From Planctomycetota bacterium (lineage in GTDB: Bacteria; Planctomycetota; SZUA-567; H5-PLA8), in assembly GCA_027493525.1 (NCBI GenBank), contig JAOSKN010000003.1:558001-622000 (forward strand): a DNA stretch of 64,000 nt, read 5' to 3'. Shown piece by piece: positions 9,256 through 20,200 of the stretch. Below the pieces are notes generated by a model that saw nothing but the letters and a program-made list of their open reading frames with translations, did no database searches and had not been told where the DNA came from. The translations under genes and the position numbers were made by a program. The stretch's first letter is position 1, and every line of letters begins with the position of its first letter.

Positions 9256-11154
9256 ATGAGCGAGCCCGCGGAGACTGCACCACCAACCCTAAGCATTCGG
9301 CAAGCCCGGTGGCTCGCGATCCTGGCCGTGGCGCTCGCGTTCTTCCAGGGCGCGTGGCTGAACTGGATGAAGTGGGGCGACCCCATCGTCGATACGGGGC
9401 AGGCCCTTGAAATCCCGCGCCGCCTCGCCGAGGGTGAAGTGCTCTACCGTGATCTGCGCTACTATTACGGGCCGCTGGCGCCCTATTTGAACGCCTGCGC
9501 GTACAAGCTGTTCGGCGTCCACGTTTACACGCTCATCGGCATGGGGCTGGCCAGCACGGCGCTCCTGAGTTTCCTGCTCTACCGCCTTGCACGACTCTTC
9601 GTGGACCGGTTGGGCGCGTCGGCGGCCACGGTGGCGGTTCTCTTTCTCTGCGTCTTCGGGAGTTACATCCCCAACGGCGGATTCAACTTCGTCCTGCCCT
9701 ACACGTTCACCGCGACCTACGGGCTCCTGGCGGCCCTGGCGAGCCTCTTTTTTCTGATCAAGCACGCGCGCAAGGAGCGCCCCCGCGATTACCTGCTGGC
9801 CGCGGGCTTCCTGGGCCTCACCGCGCTCACCAAACTGGAGATCCTCTTCGCGCTTGCGCTGGCGCATGCCTGCTTCCTCGCCGGGGCGGGGTGGGAGCGC
9901 CGGCTGCGCTGGAAACTCCATGCGGGCGGGCTGGGCCTGGCCGCCGGAGTGGCGCTGCTGGGCTACGCGCCGCTGGGATTCACGGCGGGGTGGGGGGTGG
10001 TCGCCGACAACGTTCTGGCCCTGGTCGGCTCGAGATTCCAGGCTTTCACGCGCTTCCACATGGGCCTGGACCGCCCGGAATCGGCCGGGCTGGCGATCCT
10101 GTTGAGCGCCGCGCTGCTGGGGGCGTGCGCAGGCGGCGTGGCGCTGCTGGCGCGGCTGGGCCGTTCGGAGCGGGCGCGCCCGGCCCTAAGGCGCGCGCTC
10201 GCGCTGCCCGCGGCGGCGCTGGGCGTGGCCCTCTACGCCGGCCTGGGCTTGGAGTGGTTCGGCCTGGACGCCTGGGTCTATATGCCTGCCCTGGAACTGC
10301 CGTTCCGCGTGCTGCCATGGCTGGCCCTGGGCGTCTGGACCGTGCTGGCCTGGCGCTTCGCGCGCCAGCCCGAATCCCGCGCCGAGGCGCTCCCCGAACT
10401 GCTGCTCTGGACCTTCGCCGGCGCGCTGCTGGGCCGCCTGGCCTTCAATGCGCACGCCTATCACTTCGGGTTCTTCATGCTCCCGCCCGGGCTCCTGGTG
10501 TTGGCGGTTTTCTGGTTCCGGACCTTGAATCGGTGGAGCGGTGGGGCGTCGGGATGGTTGTGGCGCGCCGGCGGGCTGGGCATGCTGCTGGGGCTGGCCT
10601 GCGGGCACCTGCCGGAGTCCATCCTGGTCCAGGACCAGCGCACGGTGGAATTGAGCGGCCCGCGCGGGTCCCTGTACGCCCTGCGTCAGGCCCACGGCGT
10701 GCCGGTAGGGGAGTATTACCGCGCGACGCTGGAATTGCTCAAGAAACTCCCGCCGGGCTCCCGCGTGCTGGCGCTTCCCGAAGGCGCGGCGCTCACGTTT
10801 CTGGCCGGGCATCCGATGCCCTACGGCATCTATCACTTCCTGCCCAGCGACCTGGTTGGGGATTACGCCGAGGACCGGCTGCTGGCGCGCTTCGAGGCCG
10901 AGCCCCCGGACGTGATCGTGCGCGTGGCCTTCGACCTCAGCGAATACGGCGTCCGCGGCTTCGGGGTCGACTATGCGCCTCGCTGCGGGGCCTGGATCAA
11001 GGAACACTACAGAGCCTGGCAGTCCATCGGCGCGCCGGGCGACGACACGATCCTCATCCTGAAGCGCCGCGACGCGCCGGACCCGGTCCCGGAGGACAGG
11101 TTACGCGGGGCGGTCGAGGCCAAGGCCCTTGGAATTGACTCACGGAACCCCTAA
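9256..11154 (+). CDS. PMT/ArnT-type membrane glycosyltransferase (GT39/GT83-like)
   Basis: A 632-aa polytopic membrane protein with about 11-12 hydrophobic segments. After the first helix comes a periplasmic loop with GDPIVDTGQALEIPRRLAEG and YRDLRYYYGPLAPYLNA. This matches the acidic-residue loop of glycosyltransferase family 39-like enzymes, which use polyprenyl-phosphate sugars. D in PIVDTG is the probable catalytic acidic residue. The last ~150 residues form a soluble tail. The acceptor is unknown; cell-envelope glycans or proteins are plausible. The start ATG has no ribosome-binding site but a -10 box immediately upstream, suggesting a leaderless message. Confidence 0.8.
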   Translation: MSEPAETAPPTLSIRQARWLAILAVALAFFQGAWLNWMKWGDPIVDTGQALEIPRRLAEGEVLYRDLRYYYGPLAPYLNACAYKLFGVHVYTLIGMGLASTALLSFLLYRLARLFVDRLGASAATVAVLFLCVFGSYIPNGGFNFVLPYTFTATYGLLAALASLFFLIKHARKERPRDYLLAAGFLGLTALTKLEILFALALAHACFLAGAGWERRLRWKLHAGGLGLAAGVALLGYAPLGFTAGWGVVADNVLALVGSRFQAFTRFHMGLDRPESAGLAILLSAALLGACAGGVALLARLGRSERARPALRRALALPAAALGVALYAGLGLEWFGLDAWVYMPALELPFRVLPWLALGVWTVLAWRFARQPESRAEALPELLLWTFAGALLGRLAFNAHAYHFGFFMLPPGLLVLAVFWFRTLNRWSGGASGWLWRAGGLGMLLGLACGHLPESILVQDQRTVELSGPRGSLYALRQAHGVPVGEYYRATLELLKKLPPGSRVLALPEGAALTFLAGHPMPYGIYHFLPSDLVGDYAEDRLLARFEAEPPDVIVRVAFDLSEYGVRGFGVDYAPRCGAWIKEHYRAWQSIGAPGDDTILILKRRDAPDPVPEDRLRGAVEAKALGIDSRNP

Positions 11155-11235
11155 AATCCCAGGAGCTTTACGAGGTTGGAAGCATCTTATAAGGGTACGG
11201 CAGCGCGGCTGGATTAGATCCAAAGGATGGAACGC

Positions 11236-14097
11236 ATGCGCAGACTTAACCTCGCCATCTGCTTGATCTTGGGCCTTGCCGGCGCGGAGCGGCTGCGGGC
11301 CGCCGATGGCGATCCGCTCGCCTGGGCCGACGAGAACCTCAATGCGGGACGCTACCCCGAGGCCGTCGCCTTTCTGCGCAAGGCCGTCGAAGCCGCCCCT
11401 CAGGACGGCCCCGTGCTCGCCCGCCTCATCCGCGCGCTCAGGATCGTCGGCGGGTACGAGGAGGCGTTAAAGCTGTGCGAGGAATTCCATAAGGCCAACC
11501 CGGCGGATAAGCAGATCGCCTGCCTTTGGGGCGAATTGCAGGATCAGGCCGGCCGGTACCAGCAGGCCTACGAGACGCTCGACAAACTGGTCCAAGCGGA
11601 CTCGACCTTCGAACGCGCCTGGGCCATGCGCAAGCTCGTCGCGGCCAAATTGGGCAAGAAGGACGTGGTCAAGGCGAGCATCGACCACTTCTTTGAACTC
11701 TTCCAGGCCAAGCCGGACCACTGGCACTCAGACGAGGTTGAGGATCCCAAGATCCTGGCCTACATCGGGCTGGGGATCCAGGATGAGATGCCCAAGGACG
11801 CTTACGAGGTCGGTTTCGCGCTGGCCGAGCGGTTGGTCGAGAAGCGCGGCCTGCGGGATCCCGAGGTCCATTTCTGGACCGCGGATTTGGCGATGGAGAA
11901 GTACGCCTGGGCCGACGCGGCCCAGCGCTACAAGAAAATCCTCGAACTGCGCCCGAACCACCCTGACGCGCTGGTGGGCATGGCCAGCGTGCTGATTTCG
12001 GCCCAGAACGCGACCGAGAAGGCCAAGGGCATGCTCGGGCAGGCCCTCGAGATCAATCCGCGCCACATCGAGGCGCACCTGGCCTTGGCCGTGATCAACA
12101 TGCGCGACGACGATTACAAGTCAGCCTGGAAGCACATCGAGGACGCCCTGGCCGTCAACCCGAACCATTTCGACGGGTTGGCCGTGAAGGCCTTTTATCA
12201 CGCCTTCCTGGGCGAGAAGGAGAAGGAAGCCGAGGTCGAAAAGCAGGTCCTCGCCATCGACCCCACTCGCGCCGACTACTATTGCAGCGTGGGCGAACTG
12301 CTTGAGGGCAAGTACGGTTTCTGGGACGCGCCCGCCTATTACCGGAAGGCCATTGAACTCGATCCCAAGTACTGGCGCGGCTACTACGGCCTGGGGATGA
12401 ACACCAGCCGCCTGGGCGCCGAGGGCGAGCACGAAGGCAAGCGCCTGCTGCTCAAGGCCTTTGAAATGAACAAGTTCAACATCTGGGCCAACAACATGAT
12501 CAAGGTCCTGGACAAGGTGATCGGCGACGAGGAACAGCAGGTGCCGCCGCGCTACGCCGAGGCCAAGACCGAGCACTTCACGCTCAAGTATTTCGCCAAG
12601 GAGGCGGAGATCGTCCGGCCGTACATGGAAGAGTGGGCGGAGCAGGCCTGGCAGGACCAGACCAAGCTCTTTCAGTTCACCCCCAAGGAGCCGCTCACGA
12701 TCGAGCTGATGTACAGCTTCAGCGACCAGGCCGCGCGGACGGTCGGCCTGCCCAACCTGGGCGCCCTGGGCGTCTGTTTCGGCAAGCTCTGCACCGTCGT
12801 TTCGCCGCGCGAAGGGAAGGGAAGCCACCCGCCGTTCAACTGGCGCAAGGTCCTCGAGCACGAATTCTGCCACGTCATGACGCTGCAGATGGCCAACTTC
12901 CGCATGCCGCGCTGGTACACGGAGGCGTTCTCGACCTACGTCGAGAACGACAGCCGCCTGAACTCCGACGGCATGATGGTCAACGCCATCGCCAAGGGAC
13001 AGCTCAAGCGCATCGAGGACATGAACGAGTATTTCACCGGCAACATGCTGATGGCCTACGTCCACGGGCGCTACATCATCGAGTACATCGACAAGAACTT
13101 CGGCATGGAGGCGCACCGCAAGGCGCTGCGCGCCTTCGCCGAAGGCAAGCGCCCCGAAGAAGTCTTCCCGGTCGTGACCGGCAAGAGCCTGGACGAGCTG
13201 AACGAAGGGCAGTTCGCCTACGCGCGGGACTTCTTCGCCAAGAACACCAAGCTCCGCCCGGCCTTCGATCCCGCGGACATGGCCGGCCTGGAACTTGCGG
13301 CCAGCAAGCCCGACGCCAGCGCCGACGAGATCGCCAGCCTCGCCATCGCTCACTTGGCTCAAGGCAAGAAGGAACTGGCCGCCGTCGGCGCCCAGAAAGC
13401 CCTCGACAAGGATCCCAACTGCGCCGACGCCATCAACATTCTGGGCAAGCTCGCCTTCGATAAGAAGGACTTTCTCGGCGCGAAGAAGCTCTTCGAGCAG
13501 TTCACCGAGTCGAACCCCGACAAGAGCTTCATCGCCTGGCACCACCTCGGCGTGATCTACAAGAAAGAGGCCCGGACCACCAAGGCGATCCACGCCTTCG
13601 AAGCGGCCCGCCGGCTCTATCCACGCTACGTCGGGCCGGACAATCCGCATCACGAACTGCCGGAGCTGTACCTCGACCTGGAACCCCCGAACCACGAAAA
13701 GGCCCTGGAGGCATGGAAGTTCGCCGTCGAGAGCAACACCGAGGACGCCGAGGCCGCCAAGGAGGGCGTAAAGCTCGCCGCCAAGCACAAGAACTGGCCG
13801 TTGGTCTCCTTCTTCGCCATGCGCCACATCGAGATCGACCCATATGAGCACTACATCCATCGCAAAGCCGGCGAGGCCTTCGAGGCCCAGAACGACCTCA
13901 AGCGCGCCGCACGCGAGTTCAGGATCGCCACCCGGCTCGACGAGCAGGACATCGAGAGCTACGTGGCGCTGGCCCGCGTGGAAAAGGCCCAGGGTAATCG
14001 CGAGGCGGCCGTCCTGGCCGTCGCCGCCGCGCTCCAGGTGGACGGCACCCACGAGGGGGCCAAGGCCCTGCGCAAGGAACTGGGCGTCGAGCCCTGA
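11236..14097 (+). CDS. Secreted TPR protein with HExxH metallopeptidase (peptidase MA-like) domain
   Basis: About 953 aa. A short N-terminal hydrophobic segment (LNLAICLILGLAGAERLRA) suggests export. Residues 30-430 are tetratricopeptide repeats (ALxxxPxxxxAxxxLA patterns). A gluzincin-type peptidase domain follows: LEHEFCHVMTLQM gives H542, E543 and H546, and YTEAFSTY supplies the downstream Glu (about 563). More TPRs follow to the C terminus. Family knowledge (peptidase MA-like, DUF2268/gluzincin) supports zinc binding; the substrate is unknown. ATG 11236 is preferred over ATG 11227 because AAAGGATGG sits at ribosome-binding distance. The downstream giant TPR/PQQ gene follows after 177 nt and may belong to the same cell-surface system. 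Confidence 0.82.
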   Translation: MRRLNLAICLILGLAGAERLRAADGDPLAWADENLNAGRYPEAVAFLRKAVEAAPQDGPVLARLIRALRIVGGYEEALKLCEEFHKANPADKQIACLWGELQDQAGRYQQAYETLDKLVQADSTFERAWAMRKLVAAKLGKKDVVKASIDHFFELFQAKPDHWHSDEVEDPKILAYIGLGIQDEMPKDAYEVGFALAERLVEKRGLRDPEVHFWTADLAMEKYAWADAAQRYKKILELRPNHPDALVGMASVLISAQNATEKAKGMLGQALEINPRHIEAHLALAVINMRDDDYKSAWKHIEDALAVNPNHFDGLAVKAFYHAFLGEKEKEAEVEKQVLAIDPTRADYYCSVGELLEGKYGFWDAPAYYRKAIELDPKYWRGYYGLGMNTSRLGAEGEHEGKRLLLKAFEMNKFNIWANNMIKVLDKVIGDEEQQVPPRYAEAKTEHFTLKYFAKEAEIVRPYMEEWAEQAWQDQTKLFQFTPKEPLTIELMYSFSDQAARTVGLPNLGALGVCFGKLCTVVSPREGKGSHPPFNWRKVLEHEFCHVMTLQMANFRMPRWYTEAFSTYVENDSRLNSDGMMVNAIAKGQLKRIEDMNEYFTGNMLMAYVHGRYIIEYIDKNFGMEAHRKALRAFAEGKRPEEVFPVVTGKSLDELNEGQFAYARDFFAKNTKLRPAFDPADMAGLELAASKPDASADEIASLAIAHLAQGKKELAAVGAQKALDKDPNCADAINILGKLAFDKKDFLGAKKLFEQFTESNPDKSFIAWHHLGVIYKKEARTTKAIHAFEAARRLYPRYVGPDNPHHELPELYLDLEPPNHEKALEAWKFAVESNTEDAEAAKEGVKLAAKHKNWPLVSFFAMRHIEIDPYEHYIHRKAGEAFEAQNDLKRAAREFRIATRLDEQDIESYVALARVEKAQGNREAAVLAVAAALQVDGTHEGAKALRKELGVEP

Positions 14098-14274
14098 GGC
14101 GCTCGTTCGTAACTCGTTGCAAAGCAATGAGCTAGGCACAAAAAAGAGCCCCGTCGCGGCGGCAGTCCGCGTGCCTCCGGTGTACCCTATAACAGTGCTT
14201 GATCCGAACCGACTCTGGCGGCCGTGGCCCAGGCCGCTTTACGCCCGCGCGTGACCGACCCTTTGGGAGTGCTC

Positions 14275-17200
14275 ATGGACCGCCGCTTTGAACCGCCTGC
14301 CCTGTTACTAATACTCCTGCTGGCCGGCGCCGCGCGAGGCGAGGGGGTCAACGATCCTCTCAGCGGCGCGAAACTCTCTCCGGACTGGGTGGCCGAGAAG
14401 TCCGCCGAGAGCGAAGGCAGCATCGGCGTCTCGCCCAAAGGCGTCACGCTGAACGTCGAGCAGCGCCGGTACGCGATCCTGAAGCGGCGAAACGAACTGC
14501 CCGGCAGCGACGCCGCGCCCCTGCGCGTCAGCGCTTACTTCCATCAGGAGCACGAATCCAATCCCTATCCGGGGCTGCATCTGTTCTGGGACCGCAAGAA
14601 CTGGATCAGCATCATCTATACGGCCTCCGCGAGGCACCTCTACGTCAACTGGTCCACGGACGGCCAGAGCCGCTCCCGCGGCTTCTGGAACGTTCTGCCC
14701 GACCCGCGCCGCGAGTCCGGCGCGTACCTGCGCATCGACCTGACGTCCAACAACGCCTGGGCGCTGATCTCCCGGGACGGCACCAACTGGAACACACTCT
14801 GCGACCTGCGCGAACGCCCCGGCCGCGCGGGCGAAGCGCCCGGGCGGATCATCCTGGGACGCGGCTGGAACGGCGAAGCCCACGACGCCAACGCCCGCCT
14901 GGACTTGGCCAACGATTACTACCCCGACAAGAACAAGCGGTCCGTGCCCACGACCATCAAGGATTTTGTCCTCGCCGTGGGTTCCGAGGCGCTGCCCCCC
15001 GAGTTGCCCGAAATGGCCGCTTCGGCGACCTGGGACGAGACGCTGCAGTCCCTTGAAGGCCAGGGCGTGCCCCGCAACTGGCTCCTCCTCGGGCCGCGCC
15101 CCGACAAGAACTTCCAGCGTTTCAATGCCAAGACGCCGATGGAGCCGGAGAGCACCGACGATTGGAAGCAGGTTCCCAAGGACGAGAACAACCAGCCCTT
15201 CCGCAGCACCTCCTGGTCGCGCCCCGAGGACGATACGGGGCCTTACGTGGACATGGCCGAGATCCTCGATCCCGACAGCATGGTGCTGGCCTTCGCCCGG
15301 GCGGAGGTCGAATGGCCCGTCGAGGGCCCCGCGCTGCTATGGACGGACAGCGACGGCCTGATGCGGGCCTTCGTCAACAACGAGTCGGTCTTCGAGAAGG
15401 ACAAGCGCGACCGCTACTGGCAGCACCGCGGCGCGCTCAAGGATCGCTTCTGCGTCCCCGTGCGCATGCGCCAAGGCGCCAACGTCATCAAGGTCAAGTC
15501 GGGGCAGAACAGCGGCGCATGGGGCTTCCATTTGCGCCTGGAGCGGAACGATCCTGGGTATCGCATCCGGTTGTTGGAGCGCATGTTGCAACTCTTCCCC
15601 GCAGAGCAGAGGACCTGGCGCGGCGCCGAGGCGCTCTTGGAAATCGCCCGCCGCTACGAGCAGATGTTCGATTACACCGCGGCACAAAAGGCCTACGATC
15701 GAGCGCTTGGGGCTTTCGAAACCGACGACGAATACCGCGTCCAGGCCCTTGGCGGCAAGCTCCGGCTTCTGGAGAGCCTGCGCGACTGGAAGCGCCTGCA
15801 AGAGACCGCCGAAGCCTATCTCAAGCGTTACGCACACGGCGCTGGCGGGGACGTCGCCTTGCGCGCGCTGGCGCTGGCCCAGGCCCATACCGGCGCCGCC
15901 GACGCCGCGGCCGCGCGGATGGACGAATGGCTCAAGGGCGTCGGCGTCGACGGGCGCCGAGTGCTGGAAGCGCTCCGCGCCCTGGCCGGGGCCGCCGAGG
16001 ACGCCGGGCTCCACGACAAGCGCTGGGCCGCGCTGGAACGGATCGCCCGAGAACCCGGGGTGGAGGCGCCCGAGCGCGCCCGCGCCGCGCTGGAATCCGC
16101 ATTCACCCGCCTCCATGTGGAATACGAGAAGGCCTACAACCAGAAGCCGCTCGATCCGGTGAACCTGAAGGGCGTGGTCGAGGCCGCCAAGGCCGGGATC
16201 GCGCTCCTGCCCAGCGCCTCCAACCCGCAGGTCCAGGCTTTCCTGAAAGACGCGGACACCGACCTCAAGTCCGGGAAGCACGAGCGGGCGGCGCTGGGCG
16301 CATGGGCCGCCGCGCTCATGGCCTGGAGCGCCTCGGATCCCGAAGTCGCTTCGTACTTGGCGCTCTCGAAGGCCTACGCGCCGCCCTCCACGGCCATCAA
16401 TCCCGAGAACCAGCAGCCCCGCAACACCCCGGACGCGCAGAAGGAACTGGAGAAAGTCATCGGCATCACGATGGGCGGCGTGAAGTGGCTGAACGAGTGG
16501 CATGCGGTCGGGCCCTTCGACGCCCGAAGCAAGGACGGCGAGAACGAGCTCCTGGGTCCGGAATCCAGCCTGGACCCCGCCAAGCCGTTCAAAGGCAAAG
16601 GCGGGCCCAAAAAGTGGGTTGCCATCGACCCCGCCAAGCACTGGACCGAACTGGGTCAGGATCTCAAGCAGATTCTCGGCGACTGCAACGAGGGCGTGGC
16701 CTTCGTGGGGCGGGAGTTCGAGTGCGACCGCGCCCGAACCCTGAAGCTCTGGGTTTCGGCCCGCGCCGGATGGAGCGTGTACCTCGACGGCAAGCTCGTG
16801 GCCGAGCGCCCGGAGAACTGGTATCGCGTCGAGCGCGAACCGGTGGAATTCCCCGTGGAGGCCGGGAAGCACCTCTATGTCCTGAAGCTGGTCAATCCGC
16901 CGGACAACCGGGAGTTCCCCTTCCGGACGCACTTGGCCGACGAGCCGCCCCTGGCCTGCTGGGTCTTCACCCGCGCCTGGCTGATGCGCGATATCGGCAG
17001 CGTGCGGAACATGTACGACGTGTGGGACGGGCTGTGGTGGATCGTCCGCTACAGTTGGGGCAAGGCGCCGCCGATGGTCATGTACCGGCTCGGCGAAGCC
17101 TGCGCGGTGGTCTACCCGGGGCATACGGGTGTGCGCTGGGATGCCTCTTACTGGACCCTGGACCGGTTGCGCGAAGCCACCTTTAGCGCGGAAGCCTCGC

Positions 17201-20200
17201 AGGGCCTGCGCAGCCTGCTCCTGCGCCTCGAGACCTGGGGCGGCTACGGCGAGCAGGAAGCCCAGTTGTGGGCCTGCGCCGAGCGACTCTTTGGCGCGCT
17301 GATGGCCGAAGGAGAAACCTCCGCCGCCGACGAGGTCTTGCGCGACGCGGTCGCGCTCTACGACCCTTACGGCGACGGCATGGCCAACGCGCTTATCGGC
17401 CGCGCCACGCTGCGCCAGAACTTCTCGCTCAGCCGCGAATGCGCGCCGTACTACCTGCGCGCGCTGCGCGATTTTCCCTGGAACGAGCAGGTGAACCGAT
17501 TCGCCGCGGGCGGCTTGGTCTATTCGCGCGAACACCGCCCCGAGCGCCTCGCCTTCGACACCCGCCACGAAACGCAGGCCACCATCGAGGCCACGCAGCG
17601 GCAGATGCAGGCCGGCGGCGCGGAGGACGTCGAGCGCGCCATGCGCAACCTTTCCGACATCATCCGCGTCGGCGGCGACGCGCTGATCCGCGTGGTGGAC
17701 AGCCGCTTTGACCCGCTCTACGTCGGCGTCCGCGAGTACATCCGCGCGCTGTTGAGCCACCTGGGCGACGATACGCTCGCCGTCTACCGGAAAGTCGTGA
17801 AGCGCACGGCCGAGCAGGCGCTCGATCAGGCGATCAGCGACGGCGATCCGGTGGCCCTGGAGAGCCTCGCCGGGGCCTTCTACTACACGCCTGCCGCCGC
17901 CGAGGCGCTCAACCGATCCGGCAACCTGTACCTCGACCGCGGCGCGTACCCGCAGGCCGCCGCCGCCTTCCGCATCCTGCTCAAGGAGTACCGGAACCTG
18001 CCCGAGGTCAAAGCGTCCCTGGTCGCCGCCAAGGCCGCGCGCGCGCTGATCCTGGAGGGGAACCTGGCTGCCGCGCAGAAGGTCGTCGAGCAGCTCGAGA
18101 CCGAGTTCGGCGCGGAAAGCTTTACCGTCGCCGGGGCCCAGGTGACGGGAGCGGGCTTCGCCAAGACCCTGCGCGAGCAGATGGCGCGCCGCGCCGGGGC
18201 GCAGGACGCCTTCCAGGTGGGCTCCACCAGCACCCTGAACGCCGGCCTGCGCCGGACCGGCCAGCCGTCCAACGCCCCCGCGCCGGTCCCGGGAACCCTG
18301 GCGTGGGCCCGCCCGCTGATTCCTTCGGAGAGCGCCGAGGTCGCGGCGACGCGCTTCTATCCTGATCCATTCTCGCACTTGGTCTCCCATCCGGTTTCCG
18401 CCGAAGGCCGCCTGTTCGTAACCACTCCGGAATCGATCCAGGCCTTCGATCTGGCCACCGGCAGCACCCTCTGGTCGGAGGGTTGGGGGTCGGACGGCCG
18501 TCTGGTCCAGCACCTCTTCAGCGGCTTCCCGATCTCGTGTCCCACGGTGCTGAACGGCAAGCTCTACTTCCGCGCGCTCAAGGGCCGCCGCTCGGCGCTT
18601 TACTGCTGCCAGGCCGAGACGGGGAAGCTGCGCTGGAGCACGGAGGCCGTGCCCGAACTCAACCGGGTCGTCTGGCTCAGCGACCCGCTGGTCGCCTATG
18701 GGCAGGCGATCGCGGTCTACGTCGAACCCAGCGACGTCAATCAGCATGGCGTGGCGGCGCTGGACGCCGAAACGGGCCGGTTCCGCTGGAAGCGGCCGCT
18801 GGTCACGGGCAGCACGGGGCTGCATATCGGCGATGAGTATTTCGGCTCCTCGATGCAGCTTGGCCCGCCGGCCGCCGACGCCGGGGTGATCTACACGCCC
18901 ACGGGCTGCAATACCGTGGCGGCGATCAACGCCTTCACGGGGGAACTGATCTGGCTTTCGGGCTACCCGCGGCTCGAAGTCCGGGCCATGGACTACGGGA
19001 TCGCCGACTACACGAGGGACATGGGCCGGCAGTACATGAAGGTCATGGCGCGGGGCCCGGTCTCGCCCGTGGTCGGCGAAGAGGTCGTCGTCATTGCCCC
19101 CAAGGACGCGGGTGGGCTGCTGGCGTTCGAACGCCGCGGTGGGAAGATCCGCTGGCAGCGTCCGCTCTGCAATTCACGCTTCCTGCCCGGCGTCTGCGAC
19201 GGCAACCTGCTGGTGGCGGACAACGTCGTCGAGGCCCTGGACCTCGAGACCGGCGCCTCGCGGTGGTCGTACGCGCTCCCGGGCGAGCAACTCTACGGCC
19301 GGCCGGGCTACGCCGGCGGCGTGCTCTACCTGCCCACCGAAGAGTGTCTACGCATGCTCGACGCGCGGTCCGGCGTGCCCAAAGGGGAACTGGCCTGGGA
19401 TCCGCGCGTCGGGCCGCTGGCCAACCTGCTGATCCAGCCGGAGCGAATCGTCGGCGTGGGCGGGACGGACGTCGCGGCCTACGGACCCCAAGGCACGCGT
19501 CGCGCCGAACTGCCGCTCAAGGAGGCCGAAGCGTTGGCGGCTGAGGGGAAGCATGAGGACGCCGCGGCCAAGTTCGAGCTGGCCCTGCAGCGCGACAAGG
19601 ACTTGGCGCTGCCGGCGCTGAGCGGGCGGATTCAGGCGCTCCAGCGCCTGGGACGGGCCGAGGAAGCTCTGGCCAGCCTGGACCGCTTCCTGGAAGGCGC
19701 CGCGCCGGTCGTCCAGACTCCTGGAGGGCTCTGGCGCGTCGACAAGCAGGTGCTGGCCGAAGCCTTCCGCGCCCGGCTGGGCCAACCCGCGCCCCCGCCA
19801 CCGCCTCCCGCCGCAGGCCAGGCCGGCGTGATGCTGTACGCCTGGGATCTGCCCGGCAACGATCCCGAGGTCTACTTCCCCAAGGACGGCCCTCAGGACC
19901 GGTTTTATGCCCTGGCCAATAACGTGCTCTACATGCTGCGCATCTCCGCGCGCAAGGAAGTGCTCTGGCAGACCTACGTGGGCCCGGACACCGGCGGCAT
20001 CAGCGTCGGCCCCGATACGCTCGTGGTCCGCGCGCCACGGCAGTTGAAGATCCTGGACCGGGTGACCGGCGAGCCTCGAGGCACGATCTACCTGCCCATG
20101 GACAAGAAGCGCAAGCGCGGGCGCGCCGACGCGGACCGCTTCGGCAGAGTCGCGCTCAACGATAAGACCCTGGCCGTCGTCGTGGGCACGTCGATCTTCG

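Noticed and set aside
14110-14131. Hairpin CTCGTTGC/GCAATGAG after the TPR peptidase gene as terminator
   Set aside because: The stem contains a G-U pair and is followed by A residues, not T, on the transcribed strand.
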